From: Trichobilharzia szidati
Lineage: Eukaryota > Platyhelminthes > Trematoda > Strigeidida > Schistosomatidae
NCBI GenBank assembly: GCA_944472155.2
Contig: OX235277.1
Location: 11,914,804-11,978,803 of the forward strand
Direction: 5' to 3'
DNA: 64,000 nucleotides
Of this stretch, positions 34,331-47,439 are shown one piece after another. Below the pieces are notes generated by a model. That model ran no database searches. It saw only the letters and a list, made by a program, of their open reading frames with translations, and was not told the DNA's origin. A program made the position numbers and the translations under genes. Every line of letters starts with the position of its first letter. Positions within the stretch are counted from its first letter, which is position 1.

Positions 34331-36840
34331 ATAACATTGTCATCATCTGGGTGTTGAGTGAGGTTTATCAATATTTCGCTCTTTATGCCATTAGACGTGA
34401 GTGAAAGCAAATTTCCACTTCAGGTAGTCTTTTGTGTGTGGTAAATAATCAAATGGTCCTTCTTAGGTCCCGTACTTTACTCAAAACTTTATTTCAAGAA
34501 GATATTAGGTTTCTATTTCAGCAGACAAAATCGATAGTGGTAAATTAAAAAAGGCTGATTTTTCCCTGTTTAAGTTTTTCAAAATATGAAGTTGGTCTCT
34601 AGCATACAAGTACATTGCCTAAATTTTGATAATCTTTTTCAGGAGGGTTCTTCCCTGAATAAAATTGGATGGACGACGAATAAGTGTATATGTTCGCGGT
34701 TTTTATATACATCATGCCTTCATGTATTCGAAACTCTTAAATTCATCCTAGAATCTTGGTCATGACTCCATAAATGTTGAACAATTTCGAGTTCTACTCG
34801 TACATAGATTTTCATTTTATGACTTACATATGAGATATTTTGTTTATGCATGCCTACGTCGAGACGGCAGGACAACTTTGTGGAATGCAGTGCTGCCTGT
34901 GGGTATAATCACATGCTCATCAGCTGTGAACAGGGCAATAAAGATAACAGTCTAGTATAAAAGTAATAACATCAAGCTGTTTGAATCACACCAAAGATTT
35001 CGATTTGAAGATCAGTAAGACTGTACAGATGTATCCAATAATTTATGAGCTTGATTTTCTGTAAGCGAAACGTTCAAAATCACTTACACTTCACCTTCAG
35101 CATCCAGTAATCTTGGCAGATTCTGTAAAGATATTAATGGAATTTATAATTAATTAACTGAATGATGGAAAGGTCACTAAATAACACTGAAACTGCAGAT
35201 TGTTTTAATGATAGTAATTTGAAATCACTGACGTTTCTTTGATTGCAATCTTTCTTTAATATGATGCAGACAAGTGTATTCCAAATGCCCTGATCCATTT
35301 GGTACTTTTATTAAATCAAATATTGATCGCGGGTCGTCAGTAACAAAACTCAGGTTTTGTTCTCATTCAAATAGAAGTGCATGCATTTAACTTTTGTAGT
35401 TTGTCCTTAAATTAGCTAGAATGTTTGTGACTGATTCACTGAAAGGTTTCTCAATATATTTCCTATATTCTCACTATAGTTAGTTTCCTATTGCTGAGTA
35501 AAAACTGGAATTCTGTATCTGTAGTGGACTATTGACTTAGAATGTCTTGTATTCCAGCAAATACGTTTTGCTTCGTCATCGAGTTTTGTTTGTTTTCAAT
35601 TTTCGAGTGTTTAACGTGGTAAATTTCTTCTTTTGTCTGTGTCCTGTAAGTCTTTGAATGGTATCCGAATCAGGTCTCATGCTAATCACCTTCTGACCTG
35701 ACTTCCTCGCTTCCAGTAACTTATTTCTTGTTTTTGAACTACCTATATCTAAGGTTTTTTAGTTGTCTGAGTCAAAGATAAGATGAACGACCAGAGTGGC
35801 CACGATTTTCACTTTGAATGTCCTACAATCTGGAATGTGTTAAAATTCTATATTGATGACGAGTCTATTAAACACCTGAAAACACTGTAAACTCGACTGC
35901 AAGCATCAAGCAGTATAAACCTCATTTTATTCTCAATAGCCACTAAACAATATCAAATTCATAGCTCACTTTAATGATTTCTGAACATTACGTGTTAGAT
36001 ATTTGAAGATGATCGGTATGATATCGGTAAGATATATCCGCTACCTCGAAGCAGTTTGTAAACCTTCTCAAACTCAAAGCCTCCACATCCATTGTTGAAG
36101 TCTAAGAATTCACCAGTGAGATTAATTGAAATTTCACATACTACCTGGTGCTTCAAGTGTAGTAAACTTTTTACACAGACAATTGTTTACGAGTGGTTTT
36201 CATATCTTCATTCGTTTGCTCCTGTACAGCTGAATACATAAGCTGTATAAGTAGGATACTGTTTAGAGGTGCACGAGAATATCTCAATACGGCTGCTACA
36301 AAGTGAAATTAAGGAACCGAAGGCTCATTTCTTGAGCACGTTGTTTGTACAAATTATTCCACATTGGTACAGAAATATTTGAAGTATTGTATAAGGTAAG
36401 GCTGAGTCTTCCTGTCACATCTTCTGGTTACAATAAGATGTCGTGCTACACACGTGGAAAACTGTGAACTACAAGTATGCACAGGTGTTTAATCTAATCC
36501 GTCCTCCCATCACGACTTTAAGGCTTTTTTAAACTAGTGCGATGATTAAGGATGTGACCCGTAGTCATATAGCTTTCCTCTCTTACTCTTTGCTCTCAAA
36601 CTCAAAACTTCAAAAATATGCTTTACACATATTCGCGATATCTTACTGCTTTGAATAATATTCTAGTTCTATGCAGCCTATATTTGAAATAATCATCGTT
36701 TCTGAGCAGTTCTCATCAATTTATTTTTCTAGACTACTTGGTTTATGATCTTTCTTGACATACACATTTCCATTCCTCAATGTACTACTCACTAAGACAC
36801 ACGACTGTACAATCTAAAGATCGACATATCGCAAGCCAAC
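34331..36840. other. No gene seen
   Basis: AT-rich sequence, multiple stops in every frame, no repeat or motif I can name. Confidence 0.4.
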
Positions 36841-37587
36841 ATGGACTGGACAGTTTATCAACTTCCAGGGCTTTGTCTCACTGATCCGAAAGCAAAACCT
36901 GGTACGTACATTGTTTTCAAGGATAAGACAAATCTGCTCAGGAGACATGGTAGAGAAACAGTGAAATTTGTTACGTGTTACCCTGCTAGAAACGGGTACA
37001 CACCAAGATTTATCAACAAAAACATGAAGGAGAAGCCTCCGGTGTCAGACATTGCAGCGGTTCCTAAGAAGACTCTCTTCATGAACCTAGAATTCAAAGG
37101 TGATGTCGCGGCAAAAATCTTAGGAAACCGCCTTTCTTAATGTCTGAAGAAGACATTTCCAACAGCCACACTACTTATCATATTCTCCTGCATACAGTTA
37201 TTCCAGTCTAACGCTAAAGACAAGGTACCACTTTTGGCAACTTTTATGTGTATTTATCAATTTACTTGCTCGTGTGAAACAAAGTATATTGACCGTACGC
37301 AACGTCAAGTCCACAAACGTATTCTGAGACACTGTCAAGCTTGGTTAGCCAGAGGAGAAAAGAAGAAAAGCAGCAGCTCTATCCTCGAACACCTTGCCAT
37401 CTCTGGACATCGAGCATCCCCATATGAATGCTTCACAGTGAAACATAGAGACCCTCAATATCGTACATAGGGACTTAGGATATGTCGTCTGTATATAGCT
37501 GAAGCATTAGCTATTCGAGATATGAAACCGGTCCTCTGCATTCAAAAGCGATACCTACTTTCAATCGCCCTACCATGGCCAGGGTAA
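36841..37587 (+). mobile_element. Penelope-like C-terminal relic with GIY-YIG domain, second type
   Basis: One reading frame runs from 36841 to 37587, broken only by stops at 37138-37140 and 37468-37470. Order: a GYTPRFI motif near residue 55, TLFMNLEFKGD near 80, then the GIY-YIG module with MCIYQFTCSC near 37246, TKYIDRT (the usual YIG glycine is Asp), an SILEHL and SGH segment, and finally the AEALAIRDMKPVLCIQK tail. This Cys-x-Cys type differs from the Cys-x2-Cys type at 2163-3026, so two Penelope lineages are present. The broken YIG motif and two stops indicate a dead copy. A likely 3' UTR follows. Confidence 0.85.
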
Positions 37588-39114
37588 AGTTCTTACTACA
37601 ATTTTGCTTCTTCCTTTTATTATGAAAGTTCTCTATTTTTACTATCATTATTGTTAATATTACTTTTATTATCATTATTATTCCCATCACCCACATTTTA
37701 TTACCACTCAACCACTGTTAATTAATTACATTATTTTTTCATACAGTTTTGGTATAAAAACACTATCGCCTTTCCACTAGTTGCCGTTCATTCTACACGA
37801 GCTTATTGATTAGTCATTATCTCACACTTATTACGTCATGCCAACTTCTGTCTCCTTTCTAGCTTACAATCAGTCATCCTTTCTTACACCTTACATTATG
37901 TAATACAATTTTTCAAGGACAAAGATTACCTGTGTCTGACTGGTCTAAAGATTTCTTTGTTTATTGTAATTACGATTGTACAGCTCATGAAAATGTATCG
38001 TCGAAACGAAAATTTACTTTGCTGTTTGTGCCTTTTCCTTATGACTCAATATGGGAATATTTCGTTCACATTGCCATTTCCCTGGACTTTTTAGAATACC
38101 TTGTTGGCGTACAGTTTTGAATTGATGTTACGGAAGGCATATTCTGTTTGCTGGCGTGTATCTTTCTAATTTAATATCTCATGAGTATTTTTCATCCATT
38201 TCCTTCGAAATTACTCTTATTTTATTCGTTCATGAGGCTTTGCATGATCACGTCATCAGCGATGTTAAGAAATAATTATTTTTTTGTATTCCCAGGATAT
38301 TTATTTTCCGTATTGTATATTGTTGATGTTACCAATCAGAGACTATGTCTGTTTTCAAAAGTAATTACCATTGCTTAATGAAATCGAAAACATGTGTGAA
38401 GGAATGAATTATTAGCGTCGACAGCTTATCTATCCTTCAGGGGGTTATTTATGTATACTGACTTGATACATATACTAATCTCATGTAGAAAAACTGATAG
38501 CAACAGTTCAATAAGCACAAAGTATCAAGGGATGACAAACATATGAGAAAATGTCGTCAGATGTTTTCGACTTTTTCTAATTTTCATTATGACGTATTTT
38601 ATGATGAATGTTTATCAAATTTTGAAATGAAAATCAAGCGATTCTTCAGTCAAAAAGTGTCTCTTGACAAATTGCAATGTGTGACGTGAGAACTTGCTCA
38701 TAGTTTTCCTTTGATGGCTGGAATATCCAGATCACAGCATGCTATCTTCTGGGTAATGTACATTGGGATAAAGAAAGCAAGTGATAGAGTGTTTCAGCAT
38801 ACACTGATGACTGTTAAAAGTAGTTGGAAATCCCTATCGTCAACCAGCAGCACTGAATAGGCACATAAAAGCGACTTTTAATACCAGGATTGGCATTTCA
38901 ATCATTTCTGGCGGAGGTCATCATTGGTGAATCAGTTCAAACTACCTACATGCTGGTGTATGGAATGTTGCCGAATAAATTTTACTCATTCAGTACGTAT
39001 TAAGGCAGCAGAGTTAGAAATTTAATTCAATATTTTTAGATTCAGCGCAGTAAAACACCACAGGTTAGTAAACTACTCTGAAATAACAATCATAATTTCG
39101 TCATCAACAAGAAT
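37588..39114. other. No gene seen
   Basis: A T-rich stretch with imperfect (ATT)n at 37630-37685 follows the Penelope relic and may be its 3' region. The rest shows short frames only. Confidence 0.35.
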
Positions 39115-39700
39115 ATATGTGGTGACTTCAAGTGAACACAGAGAAGGCGAGGATGATGAAGATAACCAACCAGCCAACAACCACAAGCACCAATCACTGC
39201 CGATGGGAGAAAATTGAAAGTGGTCGCTTCTTCTACTTGTGTAAGCACTATCATTTGAACTACAACTGAATCTGTAGGTGGGGATTACAATACCACAATC
39301 GGAGAGGCGAGACAGATTTTCGTTGCTTTGAAATCAGTTTGAGAATCTTCTGCACTCAACATAAAACGTTCGGATTTTCGACACCAATGTGAAATCAGTG
39401 AGCTCTTCTATATTGTTTAGTGACTTGAACTGTGCGTCGGGAGGGACATTTTTAACGGGCTGAAGACTTGTATCACAAAATCTGACCACATTCCATAATG
39501 AAGAGTAGATGGCCAGCAAGAAGTACTCTGAGAATGAAACAACCAGGCAACTAAAACTGGACAAAGGAATATTGCAAACAAAAAATGATGGTGGGTCGAA
39601 TATGCGCTTAAAAGATTATGAAGGATATCTTTAGCCAGGCCGTTAAGATTCACCTTATTGAGAAACGGTGGGCAGGGTTGACATAAATACTGATAGGAGG
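39115..39700 (+). mobile_element. RTE relic, C-terminal half
   Basis: Collinear with about 9010-9540 of the RTE element: an equivalent of the INGR-x-LKE to YLGS region, then GEARQIFVALKS-like sequence near 39305, FDTNVKS near 39385, and after a gap a degraded LWERTNQ and KKWRWIG region near 39525-39600. Many stops. Confidence 0.6.
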
Positions 39701-39930
39701 ACTTCATGGAAAGCACAAAAGCTATAGGTGCCGCTAAAGCCCAGTATTCTACTCCGGAACCAAAGAAGTATTGATAATCCCAGCCCAGAATGCTCGCTTC
39801 TTTTCTAACTGGTCCCAAGCCCAGGAAAAGGGGTGACGCTAGGAGTGGGGCTAGTAACCCTACCCCGGAAAATGAATCAGACTGCTATAAAACTTCAAAG
39901 CACACGAAAAAACATTAATAAAAGCCAATA
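39701..39930 (+). mobile_element. Possible RTE 5' region
   Basis: A less AT-rich block (CCCAAGCCCAGG, TAACCCTACCCCGG) immediately upstream of an RTE reverse-transcriptase fragment in the same orientation. Position and composition suggest an RTE 5' part joined by a large deletion. No other copy lies in the window, so this is weak. Confidence 0.3.
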
Positions 39931-40231
39931 ACAGCTGGCGCAGAATCAGACTCTTGTCCATTCCAAGCAAAATATTTAGTCGCGTCATCCTGGAGAAAAT
40001 AAAAAGTGCAATGTGTGCAAAACTCCATCAGGAAAAAGTGCGATTCAATAAAATCTTATCAAATCGCAACTCTATGCATCATCACCGAACAAAGAACAGA
40101 ATGTCAGTCAAATATTTATCACCTTTACACAACGCCTATATCACAGAGCCACATGTCATGTGATCCACAACGGAAAAGCCAGCGAAGCGTCTGAGGTGAT
40201 AATGGAGGTAAGACAAAACTGCCCACTTCTC
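39931..40231 (+). mobile_element. RTE reverse-transcriptase fragment (left part of chimera)
   Basis: Reads an NSWR then LLSIPSKIFSRVILEKIK segment matching NWRGIMLLSIPSKI of the RTE at 8410-8470. After an internal loss it reads VIHNGKASEASEV and a VRQNCPLL segment matching VIHNGRLTESFEVRTGVRQCCLL. It stops at the QG-x-x-LSP region, where the sequence turns into CR1-like DNA at about 40232. Confidence 0.7.
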
Positions 40232-40440
40232 TTTTCTTTCTTTCTACATGATTTACCATCTTCAAATGACATTCACCTTGTCAAATATGCTGACGACCTG
40301 ACAGTATCTTTACCTGTCGAATGTCAAAGTGACTGCTGTAAACTAAATGGCTTTCTGTCAGAAATAAGCCAGTGATCCTAGGAAAACGTTTTACTTTAAA
40401 CCCCTACAAATTTCAAACAGTCAATTTCACCGATATAAGA
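40232..40440 (+). mobile_element. CR1-like reverse-transcriptase fragment (right part of chimera)
   Basis: Reads FSFFLHDLPSSN, then VKYADDLTVSLPV and GFLSEISQ, collinear with FSFFLHDLPHSD to NFLSEISQ of the CR1 frame at 57178-59286 (bases 58460-58665). The open frame 40160-40375 crosses from the RTE part into the CR1 part without a shift. It ends near 40440, where a Penelope terminal sequence begins. Confidence 0.75.
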
Positions 40441-40445
40441 AAAAA

Positions 40446-40545
40446 ACTTGGGCACTGTGGTAGAATGTAATTCCATTATGGGTAAATTTTTATTTTGATA
40501 CAGTCTCACAGTGTTATACAGTAATATTTACTGTATACGGTGTAA
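40446..40545 (-). mobile_element. Penelope-like terminal sequence
   Basis: Starts with CTTGGGCACTGTGGTAG, the same as 1737-1753 at the outer edge of the Penelope element. It continues with a diverged version of that end (CTCACAGTGTTATACAGTAATATTTACTG). It is a related but different Penelope end, abutting the chimera. The rest of the element is not recognisable downstream. Confidence 0.65.
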
Positions 40546-43500
40546 ACGGTGGTCAGTTCCTACTGCTTGTATGGATTTCTAAGGTTTGCAAGTGTTGATT
40601 TCTAAGGATCCCCTATTGTTTCAAATTTGATCACGGGTTGAGATCATTAAAAGAACAGCTGTAGACAAAACGTCCCTAAGAGTTGTTTCATCTTATCTTG
40701 GGACCCCAAAAAAGCAAACATCCATAACCTCACCAGAAATGGAACACAAAATATTTAGCGTACAAGGTGATCTTGTTGGCTATTCAGCCGCTCGGACTGA
40801 ATTCAATAGCCCATCAGTTCTAACTTCTGTCATATCACAGTTTTTATAGTCACAATGAACCAGTGAATTTCAGCAATATTTTATTTTCACACTCCAGATG
40901 GTGGAACCTACTGTTCTCAGATTCACATCACAATAACAGTTTTTAGGGAGATAACTCTTTTATGTTCACAATCTGTAGAAGCTTTACTTAAAACATACTC
41001 TTTGTGTTACTAATTAGGCATGTATCTTTGTAATTAGCATGAGGCGTGGTCAATATTTTAAGAACTTAAGGTGAGGTAATTCAGATAATGGGATTATTAG
41101 GATAATTTTTAACTGATATTCAGATACTGTCTGACTGACTGACTCGTTTCAAAATAGACCTCTGCACTGATGTGCAGCAGTTTGAGACACCAGACTGACT
41201 TCGCATTGCAGTCAGCGCTGCAAATTTTTCTTCAGATAGACAATGAAACCTGCCTCTCAGTAAAACCATGCAACTGAGAGAAAACTGCAACACCAGAACT
41301 ATCCACCTGACCAACACATTTCCTCCATCATTTCACAAATCCATCTTGTGGCTCTGTGTTCTTCTTTTGAATTCAAGACCCACATCATTAAAGCGGTGAC
41401 TTGACAAATAACAAACACACCACATTTCTACAATGAAATTCATCCATCGAGATAATAATAATAACCACAAAGTGTCCAGGTTTTTTCTGCTTTCAAAAGT
41501 GATTTATGCCCATATTTTGAAGTCAATGAATCGTTCAACAAATCAGAGGAGATAATTCATTCTCTCAAACCAAAACCACCACCACCAACAACAACAACCA
41601 TGTTCACAGAGTAGGTCCATGATTGGTTTGCATTAAATTAACCATTCCACTTGATGAGCAGATGAATGCTTAACATTAAACTTCACCAATATGACTCTCT
41701 ATACCACACACACCCTTATAAAATATGATATTTTTATTATTTTGCTTGTGTTCACCTACAAATGTCTCACAAATTTTAAATCTGCAGAACGATAATAGTA
41801 ACACTAATAGAACACTTGGATTTATGTGTGTGGTTATTGTTGACCTGAATATTGGTTAACACAATTCAGGAATGATTGATGTTATCGCGTGTTTGCTGAC
41901 AAGTGAATTCATTCATTCAGTGAGATAATGTCTGCGTGATGGTTAGTAGGAGAGTGGTAGGCCGTGCATATCTACTGCAAGTATTTGGAAGGAATAAAAT
42001 CTACATAGCGTTGATAGTCATGATATAAATAGATTTAGCTGTTAAGGTGTGACAAACTCTCATGTCGTGTTAATGAAAAGAAAGCTAAAATGGATCTATT
42101 GTTTCGTAAGTTCTCTTGAAAGCTGAATAGTTATTAGCGGGGAATATATATGCGAAACGGCTCAATTCTGCAGTACATTATTACTCCTCGTCATGCATAA
42201 TCAGCAGAGACTTCATCCGAAGTCATATACAAAGGATTATCAAGAAGTTGATCGAAAGGATTTCGACTACAACCTCTACATGAAGCCGAAGGTTTCGGAT
42301 TCCATAGAGCGAAAACTGAATTTTCTGTTCAGAAAGGTCTTATCCAGCCACTCTTACTATGGTAGTCTTAGTACTGAATTCTTCTACTGAGTAATATTTA
42401 TTAATATTTTGTGACACTGTAAATAAGTTGTCCGTGTGTCTACATCTTCTAGAGCCGTCATAACACATCTCCCACATAATCCATTGAACCCCAGTTAGAA
42501 ATGTTACCAATGAAAGTAATAATAATAATAACTTGCTTTATCCTAAACGGTACTTGTGATACAGAATGGAATTCTCAGCATTTTTACTACAGTATTGCAT
42601 CCAGTTAGTACATTATCAATAAATAGAATTCTTTATAAATGGAGGAAATCTCAGTTCATTATGGCAACAACATATTAGCGTGTCGGTAGCAAAGCCAAAG
42701 TTAAACAGTGTTTGAAGGTGTTACAAAAGTAGGTGCTATCATATTCACTGGCGTAAGCGAAAGAAAGAAACAAAGCAGCACTTAACAGCAGAGAAAAAAG
42801 AAAGAGAAAAGGAAAAGAAAGAAAACGTTGTAGCTATAAATGATATGAGTTGGAATGACGAGGTCTAGTTGTTCTACTGACTATTTAATGAATTATAGGT
42901 GTCACGCCTAATGCTAAAGTTCTAAAAAGGAACATATTTCAGTATAGGAAGGAGGGAGATTGATCACTGAACCTCAGGGTAATAAATCAACATCAGTCAC
43001 ATGAAAGATGAATGAAGTAAAACGTTCTGATTTTTTGAAATCTATGCTTGCTACGACAACGTATTATTATTCTTTTAAGGTAATTTGTAAGTGCAGAACC
43101 TAAAGAGGCAGTAACGGTAGAAAGTTAACTAATATCCTGAATGGAGTCACAATGGAATCTAACAGACATTCAAAATGACTAGGCGTTAATGTTATGCATG
43201 AAGGTTATGAAGGTTGTCTTGAGTCTGTTGAGGATGTAATGACTGGAACTCAGAAATGTTTAAACAAAATGCTCGAACTGTATGCAAGTGATGCACTGGA
43301 ACGTATTTTATTATTGCTCAATCTACTTTTTCGCTTTAAAGTCACTGTTCTGTTTTTAGCTATTTACTAAAAGCTCTTGCAATTTTCTTCCGAACTTGTA
43401 ATGAATGAGTGTTTTTTTCCGTGTCGATTGTAATGATTTTTTCATCACACCGCACTCATTTCCGTTTTGAAAACTAAGATCTGCATGCCCAGCCATTTCT

Positions 43501-45884
43501 CAGCAGAATACAAAAATATATGTCCCAATTCCCTTGATTCTACGTATATTTGTGGCTGTATGTAGACCGAAAGGCACCTCAAAATAAAGTGAGCTCCTTG
43601 TTCTTCTGGCATTTACGAACATGATCAAGGGTACATGTTATAAGGACACTGTAACTACTTATAATACATCCTCACCCTCCACTAATTTCAGTGACTGACT
43701 GACAACCCGACGAGGTTAAATTGCCGCTCCAATGAATAAGAGAATAACGTTTTATTAGTGACGGTAGAGTTTATTGACGTCATGATGGAATAGACAGCTC
43801 AGAGAAAAGATAAATATTTATACAGTAGCTTTCTAAATGAATTAGATAATTGGGAAATACTCTGAAAGTAGAAAATCCTTTGAAAAGTGGAGTTTAAAAA
43901 AAGAAACAGTCAGATATATATCCATTCACTTAGAAACTGGTTATCAAAATATTTACTATAGAGTGTATAAAATGACTAGGAAAATTAAAAGAATTGATTT
44001 GCACCGAAAAACGAAATTTTTAATTATCATCAGCGTTGGAGGATAAAAACCGCCTTTTCTTCAATAAACATGTTTAGTCTCAATTTTTTAATGGAATATA
44101 TCCCAGTGGGTTGTATCCTGTATTATTTGTACTATCTGATATTTCTTTTCAATTAATTTGGAATTCTCCAATGTAGTAAGCTTTTATTAGGGCACTGTAT
44201 ACTGCTGAGGAGTTTTTTAAATAAGTAATATACAGCTGCATGTATTAGCTATGCAGATGATATATTTCCTTATTAAAAAACACAGCGAACAAAAGTTTTG
44301 ATTAGAAGTGGCATCAATACTTCTTTGTGCTGATAACTGGCAGCTCTCTCCTTATCTAGATTATATAATCTTTCGCTTCGGCCTGTCCCACTTCTCTGTA
44401 TGATCCATTTACTTGTGACTTGTCTTTATCATTTCAGTTGGATTAATAACATTGTTTCTCAACTCACTAGTTACTCATCATCCTACTCATCTCTTGCTGT
44501 TGTTATGCGAGTCTCTCAACATTGTATCCAAGACTTAATCCTTTTTTTAAGCCGCACCTTTATAGGTGTAATTTCTGAGCCTTGCTCGTAACGTGTGGAG
44601 CACTCAAGCAACTGACCTTATTCAATATTTGCAAGTATGTTAAAATTCTTCTGTAAACAGTCCTAATTTCTTTAGGCTGTGCGAAGTGTATGAGAAACCA
44701 AATAAACAAATGATGGTACTGTCTTGTTGTGAATAAACTGTTGTTCCTACTTCATTCGAATACAATTATTCATTGACTGCTTTGATAACTATAAATTGTC
44801 TTATTTTCATCACTCATTGACTTCACTACTTCGAAATGTTTTTGAACTTCTGCGATTCGGGTTTTGCATATATTTGTGTTATCGTTGAATCATATTCTTG
44901 ATTTCTGAATTTTCATTTAGCGATTTGAATGGAACAGCTAGTCCCTAAACCAACCTTCCCTTGTTTTTCTAGGCTTAGGACTGGTTAGAAAACTAGTGAA
45001 CTGGAAAACTAGGCGCGGTCAAATCTTTTATTTGGTAAACGATGAATTGCCATTGATATCAGTCATGAATTGTAACATTTTGATGCACTTTTGATCCTTT
45101 AATTGTTAGATTTTCCAAATGGTAACGTGAAGTGTTTTATCATCGTCTCGTGCAAAATGGATTAGACCTATTTTTCAGTAATCATTGAAGTTATAAGGAA
45201 CAATCAAATAAAGTGAGAATTGTGCACTGTAGATATCATATTTCTTGCTTGACCTATGACCTATGGTGGATATCCACTGCAAACACTTTGGTTCTCCGTT
45301 GACCCCGTGTAGGACTGTATTATATACTTCGATCGGACAATAACTAGGGTTCTTTCACGGGTTCTTGGACAAAATATATTCAGCTTCAAGTTCACAGTTG
45401 GTTTATCTATTGCACTTCAACACTGGACTCAAATCCGAGAGTTATAATTATTACTTACAATCACATAAACGTGTGGTTTAATCAAGTAGATTTTATTCAC
45501 TTATTGAGGACTTCATTCACCAGGACGTAATTTAACACAAAATTTTAAAAAAACAACAGACTAATTTGTCTGGATTATAAAATTTCTGTGAAACAATTAA
45601 AAAAGTTTTGATTATGTCTGGAAATTTTATCACAGTGGATTAAAAATGGAACAGATTTAATAAATTAGTATTTAGTTTGTGATGACTGGTGGCTACTTGT
45701 GACGTAAATCTCTAAAGCCTCAAAATACATTTAATTCTGCCCGGAGTTGAATTTGAGGATAGCCACTCAAAACACCCCATCAACTGAGGATAAATACCAC
45801 ATTATGAGTTGATGTAAGTTTATCATATACAGAGTTGCTAGAAAACGAGATGGCTTGCCTGAATCACTTAGTGTTGTACACTCC
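40546..45884. other. Long stretch without recognisable genes
   Basis: AT-rich, with a purine-rich run near 42770-42830 and short AAT repeats near 41450 and 42520. Short frames (41120-41317, 42193-42390, 44400-44591) lack motifs and support. Confidence 0.35.
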
Positions 45885-46100
45885 TTATGCTTCGTTGGTT
45901 CACTAGTAGAATACTGTCCAACTATGTATGTGGTCCGAATTCCGATTCCCGGCAGATGTGTTCCTAAACTTTGTTTAATTAACTATCCCATAATAACCAC
46001 GAGAAATACGGAACGTTAATAGTGAATCTAACAACCCCACAGCGTAAAAGCACCGTCACGCCTAATGAAACTTCAAGGATCCAGGCGTGAAAAAATCTAA
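45885..46100 (+). mobile_element. tRNA-Gly-type SINE, diverged
   Basis: The head reads GTTGGTTCACTAGTAGAATAC (A-box region) and GAATTCCGATTCCCGG (B-box region), close in layout to the SINE at 13342. The body is diverged and the 3' end is not sharp. Confidence 0.5.
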
Positions 46101-46764
46101 CTTTCTGCTAGTAACCCAAGGAGTTAAGAAATTTTCGTCTTCTCATGAAACTAAACTTTAAATCGTATGAGTTGTCTGAAATATGCTCACACTAAATATG
46201 TACCTTTCCTGAGAGCTGGTAGAGTTTCAGCATCAACAATTTAAAACTACAATTCACATAAAGTATTTGTTGCCCAGATTCTTTTGTTTTCATTTCATGT
46301 TTCTCGTACACCACTTAACTTTATTTCTCTTATTTTTATCCTTATTTACCGTTCCATTATTCAAGCTTCTTGAGGTAGATAATAATAGCTTTATTCTGAA
46401 CAGTGTTTTAATCATGTACAGTATTTTCAGAAAAGATTATTGGAAAGTAGTTTGTCTTGGTCCTGGATGATTTTGCTGTTCCGCATATTTTTAATCATTC
46501 GAATCATTATGTTGTAGACATTTAAAATACTCATGAGGGAAGAAAACACCATCAGGAGGTCATATTTTATTAGATTATGAGAAACTGAAGAAGAAAAATC
46601 ATCTGCAGTTTAAAGACGCAGTATTCGGATAGCCAAACAAGCCGCTATGGTGTGAATACGGTACTTACGAACACTTGTGAGTAGCATATTCCACAACCAG
46701 TCAACTAAAGAGTAATATCAACGGTGTCAGTGAGTGTTTTATTCAAAATTGAAGCGTCATTTGA

Positions 46765-46935
46765 TTCCGCCCAAGTGTCTGAATTATTTGATGAGCTTGC
46801 CTTGTAACATGAAGGCCATGGGTTCGGTCCTCGTTTGAGTCATTAGTGCGTACTATTGAAAAGTCTCAAACTAGGACGAAATATCTGTCCAGTAGTCTGT
46901 GGATTTGAATGGTTCTCTGAATGGTATCAGTCCTT
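46765..46935 (+). mobile_element. SM-alpha-like SINE relic
   Basis: A B-box-like GGGTTCGGTCCTC at 46820-46832 is followed by a decayed hammerhead ribozyme at 46851-46894. This combination of a tRNA-like promoter and hammerhead is known from the SM-alpha SINEs of schistosomes. Limits are approximate. Confidence 0.6.
46851..46894 (+). ncRNA. Decayed hammerhead ribozyme
   Basis: Stem II (GTCT, loop CAAACT, AGGAC) is followed by the conserved GAAA and then CTGTC at the expected cleavage side. TACT at 46851 can pair with AGTA at 46891 as stem I. The first core box, normally CTGATGA, reads TTGAAAA here, so self-cleavage is very unlikely. The stem II and GAAA part closely follows the schistosome consensus. 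Confidence 0.6.
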
Positions 46936-47384
46936 GAATAAGCTTGAAGCTTATTATATTTCTATCAACTGGAAATAAAACTGAACATGTCAGTGAAGAG
47001 ATCTTTTTCAGGGAATTCATTCACTTAGCTGTATACCCCGACCGAATTTCGCAAAATTATTCTTGTATGTGCATGTTTATTAGATTGCAGTATTGTTTTA
47101 ATCACCAAAACATGTCAGAATAATGATGAATAATCAAAATGCAACTACGTTGGGGGTCACTGTTGATTTTAGAATAAAGTTTGAGTTATATGAAAAACTT
47201 TCAGGAATATTGGATGTTAAATACACAGCATGCGTTTTTGAAACAAATGAAGGATTCATTTCATAGGGCATTTTATCTTGCTCAAGGTAGAATGATGTTT
47301 CGCCATATGATCTGCTGCTAATTTCTAAATTATTTGATCCTTAAGTCAACTTACATTTTCCGTTGATCGTATTGGAGTGAAATT

Positions 47385-47439
47385 CTCAGTCACCGTTGAC
47401 ACGACGGCTTTTAGTACGAACCCTTCCACGGTGACTGAG
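47385..47439. repeat. 12-bp perfect inverted repeat
   Basis: CTCAGTCACCGT at 47385-47396 and its exact complement at 47428-47439, with a 31-base loop. It is the most GC-rich structure in this area. Function unknown; it may be the core of a decayed element. Confidence 0.4.
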
